Counted from the stretch's first letter, positions 1 to 7,518 are shown. The stretch is DNA of 11,242 bases from an uncultured Clostridia bacterium (GCA_937907715.1 CALERM010000079.1:1-11242), one strand, 5' to 3'. The notes: generated by a model from the sequence alone, not told the origin. Program-made: numbers and translations.

Positions 1-2348
1 GCGGCGACGGCACCGTCGGTGCAAACAAGAACTCCATCAAGATCATCGGCGACCATACCGACAAGTACGTGCAGGCATACTTCCAGTACGACTCCAAGAA
101 GACCGGCGGCGTGACCATCAGCCACCTGCGCTTCGGCGACAAGCCCATCAAGAGCCCGTACTACATCAACAAGGCCGACTTCGTTGCCTGCCACAACCCG
201 TCCTACATCACCAAGGGCTTCCCGATCGTCCGCGACGTCAAACCCGGCGGCGTGTTCATGATCAACTGCCAGTGGACGCCGGAAGAGCTTTCCCATCATC
301 TGGACGCCGCTTCCAAGCGCTACATTGCAAAGAACAACATCCAGCTCTACACGATCGACGCCATCGACCTGGCGCAGAAAATCGGCATGGGCAAGCGCAC
401 CAACACCATCCTCCAGTCTGCATTCTTCTCCCTGGCGAAGGTTCTTCCCGAGGCAGAGGCAATTCAGTACATGAAGGAAAAGGCAACGCAGTCCTACTCC
501 AAGAAGGGCATGGACGTCGTTGAGATGAACCACAAGGCAATCGACGCCGGCGCTACTGCGTACAAGAAGGTCGACGTTCCTGCCGACTGGGCAAACGCTG
601 AAGACGTTGTCGCCGAGCACAGCCTCGAAGGCAAGCCGGAGCTTGTCAAGCAGGTCAAGAACCTTCTGTTCCCGATCGACAAGATGGACGGCGACAGCCT
701 GCCTGTTTCCGCGTTCATGGACCATGTCGACGGTGAGTTCGAGCTGGGCGCAGCCGCATACGAAAAGCGCGGCGTTGCTGTTGCGGTTCCGACCTGGGAC
801 TCCGCAAAGTGCATCCAGTGTAACAACTGCGCATATGTCTGCCCGCACGCGACCATCCGTCCGTTCGCGCTGACCGAAGAAGAAGCTAAGAACGCACCGG
901 CTGCTGCAAAGATCGTTCCGGTCAAGGCCGGCAAGGGCAAGGGCGTCTATCAGTTCACGATGGCGATCTCCCCGCTCGACTGCATGGGCTGCGGCGTCTG
1001 CGTCAGCGTCTGCCCCGAGAAGGTTCAGGCGATCAAGATGGTTCCGCAGGAAGAAGAGCTTGCACAGCAGGACGTCTTCGATTACTGCGTCGCCAAGGTT
1101 TCCGAAAAGAAGGAACTCCAGACTGCCGACGTCAAGGGCTCTCAGTTCCGCAAGCCGCTGCTTGAGTTCTCCGGCTCCTGCGCAGGCTGCGCCGAGACCA
1201 GCTACGCCCGTCTGGTTACCCAGCTCTACGGCGACCGTATGTACATCTCCAACGCTACCGGCTGCTCGTCCATCTGGGGCGGTCCGGGCGCTACCTCTCC
1301 GTACTGCACGAACGCTGAGGGTCATGGCCCCGCATGGTGCAACTCCCTGTTCGAAGACAACGCCGAGCATGGCTACGGCATGTACATCGCACAGAAGGCA
1401 ATCCGCACACATCTGGCTGACCTCACCAAGCAGCTCATCGCTGTGGAGTGGGCAGACGCCGATCTGAAGGCTGCCGCACAGAAGTGGCTCGACACCATGG
1501 AAGACGGCGAAGCGAACAAGGCTGCTACCAAGGCTTACGTTGCAGAGCTCGAAGCCTCCGTCACGACGGTCGACCAGCTCGCCGCCATCGAAAAGTTTGC
1601 CGATCATGCCGCTGAGCTGAAGGCAAAGGGCGAGAAGTACTGCGATTGCGACGCCTGCAAGCTGGGCGCTGAAATCCTCGCCAAGAAGGATTACCTCTCC
1701 AAGAAGTCCGTCTGGATCTTCGGCGGTGACGGCTGGGCATACGATATCGGCTTCGGCGGCGTGGACCATGTTCTCGCTTCCAACGAAGATATCAACGTCT
1801 TCGTCTTCGATACCGAGGTCTACTCCAACACCGGCGGACAGGCTTCCAAGGCTTCCAACATCGGTCAGGTTGCACAGTTCGCAGCTGCCGGTAAGGAAAC
1901 CAAGTCCAAGTCCCTGGCGGAGATCGCTATGAGCTACGGCTACGTCTACGTTGCACAGGTCGCCATGGGCGCCAACGCTGCGCAGACTCTGAAGGCAATT
2001 CAGGAAGCAGAAGCTTACCACGGTCCGTCGCTGATCATCGGCTATGCTCCCTGCGAGATGCACTCCATCAAGGGCGGCATGCAGAACTGCCAGACCGAGA
2101 TGAAGAAGGCTGTCGACTGCGGCTACTGGAACATGTTCCGCTTCAACCCGGCTGCCGACAAGAAGTTCACGCTCGACTCCAAGGCGCCCGCCGGCGGCTA
2201 TCAGGAGTTCCTGATGAACGAGGCTCGTTACAGCCGTCTGACCCGCGAGTTCCCGGAGCGTGCTACCGTTCTGTTCGCAAAGAACGAGGAGAACGCCAAG
2301 GAGCGCTACGAGCATCTGCTCAAGCTGGTCGAAATGTACGACAAATAA
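1..2348 (+). CDS. nifJ: Pyruvate:ferredoxin (flavodoxin) oxidoreductase, C-terminal two thirds (5' end outside window)
   Basis: The enzyme decarboxylates pyruvate with CoA to acetyl-CoA and CO2 and reduces ferredoxin; it is cytoplasmic and central to clostridial fermentation. The frame is open from base 3 with no stop, so about 400 N-terminal residues of a usual ~1170-1190 lie upstream, and the GTG at 69 is only an internal codon. In fragment numbering (781 residues from base 3), the gamma domain comes first (GDGTVGANKNS at 1-11, then RFGDKPIKSPYYI). Two ferredoxin-type 4Fe-4S motifs follow: CIQCNNCAYVCP from residue 270 and CMGCGVCVSVCP from 327. The thiamine-diphosphate domain shows the proximal-cluster cysteines encoded at 1179, 1188, 1263 and 2052, the GDGWAYDIG motif near 1728, and YSNTGGQ near 1821. 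A CDCDAC tract at 1641-1658 lies in the linker before the TPP motif. The gene ends just ahead of a strong terminator. Identity is secure. Confidence 0.97.
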   Translation, partial: GDGTVGANKNSIKIIGDHTDKYVQAYFQYDSKKTGGVTISHLRFGDKPIKSPYYINKADFVACHNPSYITKGFPIVRDVKPGGVFMINCQWTPEELSHHLDAASKRYIAKNNIQLYTIDAIDLAQKIGMGKRTNTILQSAFFSLAKVLPEAEAIQYMKEKATQSYSKKGMDVVEMNHKAIDAGATAYKKVDVPADWANAEDVVAEHSLEGKPELVKQVKNLLFPIDKMDGDSLPVSAFMDHVDGEFELGAAAYEKRGVAVAVPTWDSAKCIQCNNCAYVCPHATIRPFALTEEEAKNAPAAAKIVPVKAGKGKGVYQFTMAISPLDCMGCGVCVSVCPEKVQAIKMVPQEEELAQQDVFDYCVAKVSEKKELQTADVKGSQFRKPLLEFSGSCAGCAETSYARLVTQLYGDRMYISNATGCSSIWGGPGATSPYCTNAEGHGPAWCNSLFEDNAEHGYGMYIAQKAIRTHLADLTKQLIAVEWADADLKAAAQKWLDTMEDGEANKAATKAYVAELEASVTTVDQLAAIEKFADHAAELKAKGEKYCDCDACKLGAEILAKKDYLSKKSVWIFGGDGWAYDIGFGGVDHVLASNEDINVFVFDTEVYSNTGGQASKASNIGQVAQFAAAGKETKSKSLAEIAMSYGYVYVAQVAMGANAAQTLKAIQEAEAYHGPSLIIGYAPCEMHSIKGGMQNCQTEMKKAVDCGYWNMFRFNPAADKKFTLDSKAPAGGYQEFLMNEARYSRLTREFPERATVLFAKNEENAKERYEHLLKLVEMYDK

Positions 2349-2364
2349 TTTTTCCCAAATGCAG

Positions 2365-2396
2365 AAGGACGGTACCCTCGGGTACCGTCCTTTTTT
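2365..2396 (+). terminator. Rho-independent terminator of nifJ
   Basis: A perfect inverted repeat, GGACGGTACC at 2367-2376 and GGTACCGTCC at 2381-2390 around a CTCG loop, extends by two A-T pairs and is followed by six T residues at 2391-2396. It starts 17 bases after the nifJ stop codon and fits an intrinsic terminator for plus-strand transcription. Confidence 0.93.
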
Positions 2397-2403
2397 CATG
2401 TAC

Positions 2404-2435
2404 AAAAAGAGCGATGCCGTTTGACATCGCTCTTT
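2404..2435 (-). terminator. Rho-independent terminator of the comEA-to-GerMN operon
   Basis: An 11-bp perfect inverted repeat (AAAGAGCGATG at 2406-2416, CATCGCTCTTT at 2425-2435) surrounds an 8-base loop. Read on the minus strand the stem runs into five T residues (the A run at 2404-2408). It lies 18 bases beyond the stop of the GerMN lipoprotein gene, so it closes the minus-strand operon. It sits next to the nifJ terminator without sharing its stem. Confidence 0.88.
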
Positions 2436-2453
2436 GGCTGTCATTCTGGTGAA

Positions 2454-3356
2454 TCAGTTATACCATGCTCTGTCCGGACTCAACGGCTCTGCAATCGAGC
2501 AGTATGTGAGATCCTCGCCGTCGGGAAGCTGCAGCTGCACCTGCTCAATCTCGTTCAGCGCACAAAGCGTCGCAGCCACGCTGTGAACCGCAAGCTCCGC
2601 CGTTTCCCGATCGGTGTCGCAGGCGGAAAATTCCTCCGAGAGAACCACCGTACAGAGCGTCCCAGCCGTCCGGATATCCAGAGTCCGTGTTCCTGCGGGA
2701 ATCGGCGTATGCAGCTGCTCGTTTTGCGGTCCGTCCAGCAGCGCCTGCAGCGTATTGCGCGGCAGCTCCTCGGGGCTTTGATAGGAAATCGCCCGTTTTT
2801 CCGCCTGCAGACTGCCGCTCGACCCGGCAAAATACAGCTGTACAGTCCGCTCGGGGTAGAGCCATGACGTATCCTGCAGCAAAAACGACTCAGAAGTCCA
2901 GCGCGTTGACGGCTTATCCAGAAGCGCTCCGGCAGGCGTCTTGATCCGCACGGCGTCGACACCATCCAATTGTGTAAGCGTCAGTGTCAGCCCCGCCGCG
3001 GCAAGCGTCCGTTCATAGCCGGATAGCGTCGCATAAGCCTCGTTCATATCGAGGACCAGCACACCATTCTGAAGCTTTGCGCCGAGGCACGCCGTCCCCT
3101 CCGGAAACAGCGAGCGCAGGGTTTCATCTTCCGGTTCCGCAAAGTAGGCTGCAAGAACATCCTCGGTGCGCACATTGCCGCCGAGCGTTACCTCTTTTCC
3201 CGCCAGCGCACCGGATGCACTTACATAGCTTTCGTCATTCTGTGCATCCGCACGCCGGTAATAAAACGTAAATTTGCTTTCTCCCGCCAGGCTCATCTGA
3301 CCCGTGCAGCCGCAGAGCAGCGCCAGCAGCAGAAGGCAGATCAGGATTCTACGCAT
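2454..3356 (-). CDS. Lipoprotein with two GerMN domains
   Basis: A 300-residue predicted lipoprotein. The N-terminus is MRRILICLLLLALLCGC, a hydrophobic signal ending in an LCGC lipobox with the lipidated cysteine at residue 17, so the protein should be anchored on the outer face of the membrane. Two GerMN-like repeats follow. The first spans about 27-140 (FPEGTACLGAKLQNGVLVLDM, then DAVRIKTPAG). The second spans about 172-290 (LLDGPQNEQLHTPIPAGT, then QVQLQLPDG). GerMN domains occur in Bacillus GerM and actinobacterial LpqB. The frame stays open upstream to 3542, but the ATG at 3356 is chosen because it begins the signal peptide and has a GGAGGAGG ribosome site 9 bases ahead. It overlaps the kinase stop by 8 bases, so translation is probably coupled. 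The exact role is unknown; a partner or modulator of the adjacent kinase is an inference. Confidence 0.88.
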   Translation of the reverse strand: MRRILICLLLLALLCGCTGQMSLAGESKFTFYYRRADAQNDESYVSASGALAGKEVTLGGNVRTEDVLAAYFAEPEDETLRSLFPEGTACLGAKLQNGVLVLDMNEAYATLSGYERTLAAAGLTLTLTQLDGVDAVRIKTPAGALLDKPSTRWTSESFLLQDTSWLYPERTVQLYFAGSSGSLQAEKRAISYQSPEELPRNTLQALLDGPQNEQLHTPIPAGTRTLDIRTAGTLCTVVLSEEFSACDTDRETAELAVHSVAATLCALNEIEQVQLQLPDGEDLTYCSIAEPLSPDRAWYN

Positions 3357-4770
3357 CGTTCTCGTCCTCCTCCAGCGCAAAAAACGGCAGCCGCACGGTA
3401 AAGCGCGTACCCTTGCCCTCCTCCGAGGAAACGGCGATAGAACCGAAGTTCCGCTCCACCAGCTCATGAACAATCGAAAGCCCCAGTCCGGAGCCGCCCG
3501 CCTGCCGCGAGCGCGCCTTGTCCACGCGGTAGAAGCGTTCAAAAATATGCTCGATCGATGTCTGCGGGATGCCCATGCCGGTATCCTCGACCAGCAGCTC
3601 CACCTCCTCCGGCGTGTGGCTGACCGTCACATGGACGCTGCCGCCGGAATGATTATACTTGATACCGTTTTCAACCAGATTGAAAATGATCTGATAGGCA
3701 TCGTCCTCTACGGAAAGCACGAAGCAGCCGCGATCCAGATTCGCCGTGAGCCGGACCTCGGTTTTGTCCGCCAGCGGAACGAGCATGCGAAAGACCCGTC
3801 GGACAATTTCGCTCAGGTCCACCACCTCATGGTCGCAGACCGTCTCCGCGTCCGCCTTACTGAGCGTCAGCAGCTTCTGCGTCATGCGCGTCAGGCGGTC
3901 CGATTCATTTCCGATGTCACTGACAAACTCGCGCATCGTGTCCGCGTCCATATCGTTCTGCAAAATGGAATCAGAAAGCAGCTTGATCGACGCCAACGGC
4001 GTTTTCAGCTCGTGCGATGCATCGGACACAAACTGCCGCTGCGTCGCCTCAGATTCCTGCAGGCGGTCGGTGAGCTTGTTGAATTCGGTAGCAAGCGTCG
4101 TATACTCGTCGTCGCCGCGCATCTGGATTTTGTGGCTGTATTCGCCCTCGCGCACCAGCCGCATGGACAGGAGAATCTTTCGCATGCGCTTCGAGCTGAC
4201 CACGGAAAAGACCGCCGAGCAAAGGACCATGCCGCCCAGCAGAATCCACGACCCGCGCAGAATATTCCGCTCGAGATTTTCAATAATCTCGCCCTGTTCG
4301 GCGTCAAAGTCCATCACGTATACGCAGCCGATCGGGTTTGCACGCGACATGATCGGAACCGCCGCATAGCTTTGCAGCGCGCCCGCATGATACGTACAGT
4401 GAAACACGTCGTTTCCGCCCAGCGCCTGCACCACCGCCTCCAGAAGCGCGAATTTGCCGACCGCATTCTGGTTGACGGACGAGTCGTAGAGCACCTTTCC
4501 CTCGGCATCGGTGATCAGAAGCCGGCTGACGTTGATGTCTCCGAGGACGGAAATGACCTGATCGACCGTCTCGGTGCTGAGCGTGTCCGCCGTCTCAAAG
4601 GACGAGGCGACGACCTGAATCTTATCCTGCACGGAGGCATATTTCGCCTGAAACATCAGCTCCCGCGTGTTGCTCGCCGAGTAGATATTCAGAAACATCA
4701 GCGCCAGCGACGCAATGACCATGTACGCCAGCGCATTTCTCAGCTGGGAGCTGTTGGAAAACAGCCGCAA
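3349..4770 (-). CDS. Membrane sensor histidine kinase (HAMP, HisKA, HATPase_c)
   Basis: A 473-residue sensor kinase, partner of the response regulator just upstream. A first membrane helix lies at about 13-32, an extracytoplasmic region at 33-170 that may adopt a PAS/Cache-like fold (LLITDAEGKVLYDSS at 84-98), and a second helix at about 173-192. A HAMP linker (to about 245) leads to the HisKA helix with SHELKTP, where H253 is the likely phosphorylation site. The ATPase domain shows the N box (NLVENGIKYN from 364), DTGMGIP from 396, FERFYRVDK from 410 and GGSGLGL at 425-431. All key residues are present. The layout resembles PhoR/WalK-type kinases, but no cytoplasmic PAS domain is seen between HAMP and HisKA. 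The start is a TTG 7 bases after the regulator's stop, with no clear ribosome site; it is the only usual start codon before the first membrane helix, so reinitiation after the regulator gene is likely. Confidence 0.95.
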   Translation of the reverse strand: MRLFSNSSQLRNALAYMVIASLALMFLNIYSASNTRELMFQAKYASVQDKIQVVASSFETADTLSTETVDQVISVLGDINVSRLLITDAEGKVLYDSSVNQNAVGKFALLEAVVQALGGNDVFHCTYHAGALQSYAAVPIMSRANPIGCVYVMDFDAEQGEIIENLERNILRGSWILLGGMVLCSAVFSVVSSKRMRKILLSMRLVREGEYSHKIQMRGDDEYTTLATEFNKLTDRLQESEATQRQFVSDASHELKTPLASIKLLSDSILQNDMDADTMREFVSDIGNESDRLTRMTQKLLTLSKADAETVCDHEVVDLSEIVRRVFRMLVPLADKTEVRLTANLDRGCFVLSVEDDAYQIIFNLVENGIKYNHSGGSVHVTVSHTPEEVELLVEDTGMGIPQTSIEHIFERFYRVDKARSRQAGGSGLGLSIVHELVERNFGSIAVSSEEGKGTRFTVRLPFFALEEDENDA

Positions 4771-4777
4771 GCGGCGT

Positions 4778-5464
4778 TTAGAACTTGAAATAGTAGCCCA
4801 CTCCCCACTTGGTCATAATATGCTCCGGCGCGGCAGGACTGCGCTCGAGCTTTTCGCGAAGGCGCCGGATATGCACGTCCACGGTGCGGATATCGCTGCT
4901 GGTGTCGTAGCCCCAGATAGCATTGAGCAGCGACTCGCGCGAGTAAACCCGGTTCGGGTTTCGCATCAGAAGCTCCATCAGATCAAATTCCTTCGCCGTC
5001 AGGTCAACGAGCTGCCCGTCGTTATATGCATCGCGCGCGTCGCGGTCGAGCGTAATATGATCGCAGACAAGCTTGCTGTCCGGCTGCGCCTGCTGCTTCT
5101 GCCCGGCTCTGCTGCGCCGCAGAAGTGCCTTGATGCGCGCCTTGAGCTCGAGAATGTTAAATGGCTTCGTCAGATAATCGTCTGCACCATGCTCAAAGCC
5201 GAGGAGCTTATCCATGTCGTCTGCCTTTGCAGTTAACATAATAATTGGAACATCTGAGAATTCTCGGATTTTTCCGCATGCCTCCAGACCATCGAGCCGC
5301 GGCATCATGAGATCCAGCACAATGAGGTCGGGGTTTTCGCTTCCCGCCAGCTCCACCGCCTCCATACCGTCGCAGCCGGTAATGACCTCGTAGCCCTCAT
5401 TTTCCAGATTGAACCGAATGCCCTTGACCAGAAGCTTTTCGTCGTCTACTACCAGTATTTTCAT
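4778..5464 (-). CDS. OmpR/PhoB-family response regulator
   Basis: A 228-residue transcription factor. The receiver domain (1-115) has the acidic pocket D7/D8, phospho-acceptor D51 in VLDLMMPRLDG, T78 and K100 (LTKPFN). The winged-helix DNA-binding domain (about 130-228) has the PhoB-family signature LTAKEFDLMELLM, then SRESLLNAIWGYD, RTVDVHIRRLREKLE and the terminal GVGYYF. Phosphorylation by the kinase encoded downstream should activate DNA binding. It resembles WalR/PhoP regulators, but the sequence cannot decide which. The ATG is well supported by GGAGG at 5472-5476, and it overlaps the comEA stop in an ATGA tetranucleotide, so the two genes should be translationally coupled. The kinase gene follows after 7 bases. 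Targets are unknown; the hexamer array upstream of murT is a speculative candidate. Confidence 0.96.
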   Translation of the reverse strand: MKILVVDDEKLLVKGIRFNLENEGYEVITGCDGMEAVELAGSENPDLIVLDLMMPRLDGLEACGKIREFSDVPIIMLTAKADDMDKLLGFEHGADDYLTKPFNILELKARIKALLRRSRAGQKQQAQPDSKLVCDHITLDRDARDAYNDGQLVDLTAKEFDLMELLMRNPNRVYSRESLLNAIWGYDTSSDIRTVDVHIRRLREKLERSPAAPEHIMTKWGVGYYFKF

Positions 5465-5895
5465 TTGGAATCCTCCACTGTTACAAGTTCCCGGAGACCT
5501 TCAAATGTCCCCTCTCCGATGCCGTCGACGTCCATCAGCTGCTCCGGCGCGGAAAAGCGCCCATACTGCGCGCGGTAATCCAGAATCCGCTGCGCCAGTT
5601 TTTCTCCGATGCGCGGCAGTGTCATCAGCTCCTCAAGCGTCGCGCGGTTGAGGTCCAGCGGATACGTAATCTCCGCCTGTGCCGCTTCTTCCGCTTCCTC
5701 CTCGTTTTCTGCCGCAGCGTCCGGTTGATCTGTTTCCTCCTGCACAGGAAGCTCATCTGTCTGTTTGACCGCACGCTCGGTCTGCGCCGCAATCTCATAG
5801 GGAATCGACTGCCGCCCGATGAAAAAGCCAATCGAGAAAACCGCTGTCAGCAGCGCCAGAAGCGCAAGCAGCAGCTGACTGTTCTTTGTCCGCAT
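5461..5895 (-). CDS. comEA: ComEA-like helix-hairpin-helix DNA-binding protein, membrane anchored
   Basis: A 144-residue protein with a short basic N-terminus and one membrane helix at about 8-27, an acidic linker rich in E, A and D (about 47-75), and a C-terminal double helix-hairpin-helix region at 79-140. The region starts LDLNRATLEELMTLPRIGEKLA and ends in the second hairpin DVDGIGEGTF, the hallmark of ComEA. In competent bacteria ComEA binds incoming double-stranded DNA outside the membrane. This copy lacks the SLBB-type domain often found between the helix and the HhH region, and no comEC is visible beside it. It is the first gene of an operon with a two-component system. AGGAGGG lies about 6-12 bases before the ATG. 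The family call is firm; a role in DNA uptake is inferred. Confidence 0.9.
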   Translation of the reverse strand: MRTKNSQLLLALLALLTAVFSIGFFIGRQSIPYEIAAQTERAVKQTDELPVQEETDQPDAAAENEEEAEEAAQAEITYPLDLNRATLEELMTLPRIGEKLAQRILDYRAQYGRFSAPEQLMDVDGIGEGTFEGLRELVTVEDSK

Positions 5896-5917
5896 CCGGC
5901 TCCCTCCTGCCCTGAGA

Positions 5918-5946
5918 TTGACACAGCGCCCATTTGCTTATATAAT
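5918..5946 (+). promoter_or_regulatory. Consensus sigma-A promoter for dacA-udg
   Basis: TTGACA at 5918-5923 and TATAAT at 5941-5946 are both perfect consensus hexamers with the optimal 17-base spacer. The predicted start is about 5953, leaving a leader of about 52 bases before the carboxypeptidase ATG. A promoter this close to consensus suggests strong, largely constitutive expression. Confidence 0.88.
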
Positions 5947-5976
5947 ATTCTAGCACAGATGGCGCAGCTTCGGCAA
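5947..5976 (-). promoter_or_regulatory. Predicted sigma-A promoter for the comEA operon
   Basis: On the minus strand, TTGCCG (5976-5971) and TAGAAT (5952-5947) are separated by 18 bases, and a TG one base before the -10 makes it an extended -10 element. Transcription would start near 5939-5940, about 44 bases ahead of comEA. The -35 match is only moderate. Its -10 touches that of the opposing dacA promoter. Confidence 0.5.
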
Positions 5977-5993
5977 TGCCGATTCTATAAAAT

Positions 5994-5999
5994 GGTGAT
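5994..5999 (+). promoter_or_regulatory. Ribosome binding site deciding the dacA start
   Basis: GGTGAT matches the 3' half of the Shine-Dalgarno complement and lies 5 bases before the ATG at 6005. This favours that ATG over the adjoining in-frame TTG at 6002. Confidence 0.55.
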
Positions 6000-6004
6000 G
6001 TTTG

Positions 6005-7498
6005 ATGAAAAAAACAAGAATACTCGCATTTCTTCTCATGCTTCTTCTGACAGCGTCCTGTCTGACGCTGCCGCTGCATGCCGCGGCGGAGCCTGCCGCA
6101 GAAGAATCTTCCACCGACACAGCTGCCGATGCTGCCGATGCTTCCGGTGATGCACAGGAACCGGCAGAGGAAGCATCTTCCCAGGAGGTCGTCGTCTCCG
6201 CCGACCCCAGCTTCACAGTTGCGGCAAAGGCGGCGCTGCTCATTGACCTCAACACCGGGCGGACCGTCTATGAGCAGGATGCAGACGTGCGCGTATATCC
6301 GGCAAGTCTGACCAAGATCATGACATGCTTGCTGGCGCTGGAAAACGGCAACCTCTCGGACGTCATTACCGTCGATGAGTCGGCGCTCACGGGGCTCGAT
6401 CAGGACAGCAGCGTCGTGGGGCTCAAGGTTGGCGAGCAGATCACGCTGGAAAACCTGCTGTACTGCATGATGGTCAGCTCCGGCAACGACGCGGCAAACG
6501 TGGTCGCGGAGTATATCGCCGGGTCTGTGGCAGACTTTGTACGCATGATGAACGAGCGCGCCTACGCCCTCGGCTGCAAGGACACGCACTTCAACAATCC
6601 CCACGGTCTGCACGACGAGAGCCATTACACCACTGCGCGCGACCTGGCGATCATCACACAGGCGGCGCTCAAAAGCGAAAATTTCCGCCAGATGGTCGAT
6701 ACTGCCGAGTATGTCATCCCCGCCAGCGCAACCGGTGACGAGCACAAGCTCAAGACCACCAATATGCTGATCTATAAATCAACCGGCAACTCGCTCTACT
6801 ATTCCCGCGCGACAGGCGTCAAGACCGGCTACACCAGCGCAGCGGGCAGGTGCCTGATTGCGACGGCGGAGGACGACGATATCCGGTTTTTGTCTGTGCT
6901 GTGCGGCGCGAAGACCTCGATTCTCGATACGGGAGACCTCCTCATGGAGAGCTTTCCGGAGACAATCAAGCTTCTGGACTACGGCTTTGACAACTTCTCC
7001 TACGTGACGGCGCTGTCTCCGCTCTACCCCATCGATCAGGTGACGGTTCTCAACTCGGCAGGCTCCGAGGCGGTCGCCGTTGCACCGGCAAAGGATGTTC
7101 GGCTGCTGCTTCCTGCAAACTACAACCCGGACGCGCTGCGAACCGAGATTCTGCTGGATGCAAAGGAGGTCGAAGCGCCTGTCTCTGAGGGACAGAAGCT
7201 CGGTCTGGCACGGGTCTATTACGGCAGCGAGCTGATCGACGAGACGGACCTTCTGGCGATTGCGGATGTCGCGCGCTCCGAGCTTTCCTCGGTCGCCACC
7301 AATTCCACCGCCTATATCCAGCAAAACTGGTGGAAATGGATTGTGTTTCTGATTCTGGGCGTGATTGCGGCGTTCCTGATTCTGCTGGTGCTGCTGCAGA
7401 TCCGCCGCAGAAGACTTCGCCGCATGCGTCTGGAAAAGCGCAGACGGGATCTGGAAAAGCAGTACCGCCGCCGCTACCGCGAAGACCGCGAGGAATAA
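6005..7498 (+). CDS. Serine-type D-Ala-D-Ala carboxypeptidase (DacA/PBP5-like, peptidase S11)
   Basis: A 497-residue exported penicillin-binding protein that removes the terminal D-alanine from peptidoglycan stem peptides. It has a signal peptide (MKKTRILAFLLMLLLTAS, cleavage probably near AAA at 26-28), an A/E/D/S-rich spacer to about residue 66, then the S11 catalytic domain. Active-site motifs are complete: SLTK with nucleophile S101 and K104, SGN at 159-161, and KTG at 273-275 (VKTGYTSAAGRCLIA). A C-terminal region (about 330-430) resembles the beta-rich PBP5-C segment. One membrane helix at about 445-466 is followed by a strongly basic tail of more than 25 residues, so the protein is anchored by a true transmembrane helix with a cytoplasmic tail, not an amphipathic helix as in E. 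coli PBP5. The start is ATG 6005 (see the ribosome site). The gene is preceded by a perfect promoter and followed after 20 bases by udg. Confidence 0.95.
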   Translation: MKKTRILAFLLMLLLTASCLTLPLHAAAEPAAEESSTDTAADAADASGDAQEPAEEASSQEVVVSADPSFTVAAKAALLIDLNTGRTVYEQDADVRVYPASLTKIMTCLLALENGNLSDVITVDESALTGLDQDSSVVGLKVGEQITLENLLYCMMVSSGNDAANVVAEYIAGSVADFVRMMNERAYALGCKDTHFNNPHGLHDESHYTTARDLAIITQAALKSENFRQMVDTAEYVIPASATGDEHKLKTTNMLIYKSTGNSLYYSRATGVKTGYTSAAGRCLIATAEDDDIRFLSVLCGAKTSILDTGDLLMESFPETIKLLDYGFDNFSYVTALSPLYPIDQVTVLNSAGSEAVAVAPAKDVRLLLPANYNPDALRTEILLDAKEVEAPVSEGQKLGLARVYYGSELIDETDLLAIADVARSELSSVATNSTAYIQQNWWKWIVFLILGVIAAFLILLVLLQIRRRRLRRMRLEKRRRDLEKQYRRRYREDREE

Positions 7499-7518
7499 TC
7501 GCAGAAAGGAAGATCGCC

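Noticed and set aside
69..71. GTG as start of the oxidoreductase
   Set aside because: The sequence from base 3 already encodes conserved PFOR residues, so this is an internal valine codon of a gene cut by the window edge.
3357..3542. Upstream extension of the GerMN lipoprotein by 62 codons
   Set aside because: The extension is arginine-rich noise inside the kinase gene. The internal ATG at 3356 starts a proper lipoprotein signal and has a strong ribosome site.
3304..4788. Long plus-strand open frame (494 codons) opposite the histidine kinase
   Set aside because: It is rich in R, H and Q with no domain sense, while the opposite strand encodes a complete kinase with every catalytic motif. It is a by-product of GC-rich third codon positions.
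5971..5981. Small inverted repeat CGGCAATGCCG in the dacA leader
   Set aside because: Only four pairs with a three-base loop; too weak to call a riboswitch or attenuator.
5795..6745. Minus-strand open frame of 316 codons across comEA and dacA
   Set aside because: It overlaps two well-supported genes and the promoter region, and its translation shows no recognisable domain.
7330..7518. Upstream extension of the UDG frame into dacA
   Set aside because: It would overlap 169 bases of dacA and lacks similarity to UDG; ATG 7519 has a ribosome site and the expected distance to the first cysteines.
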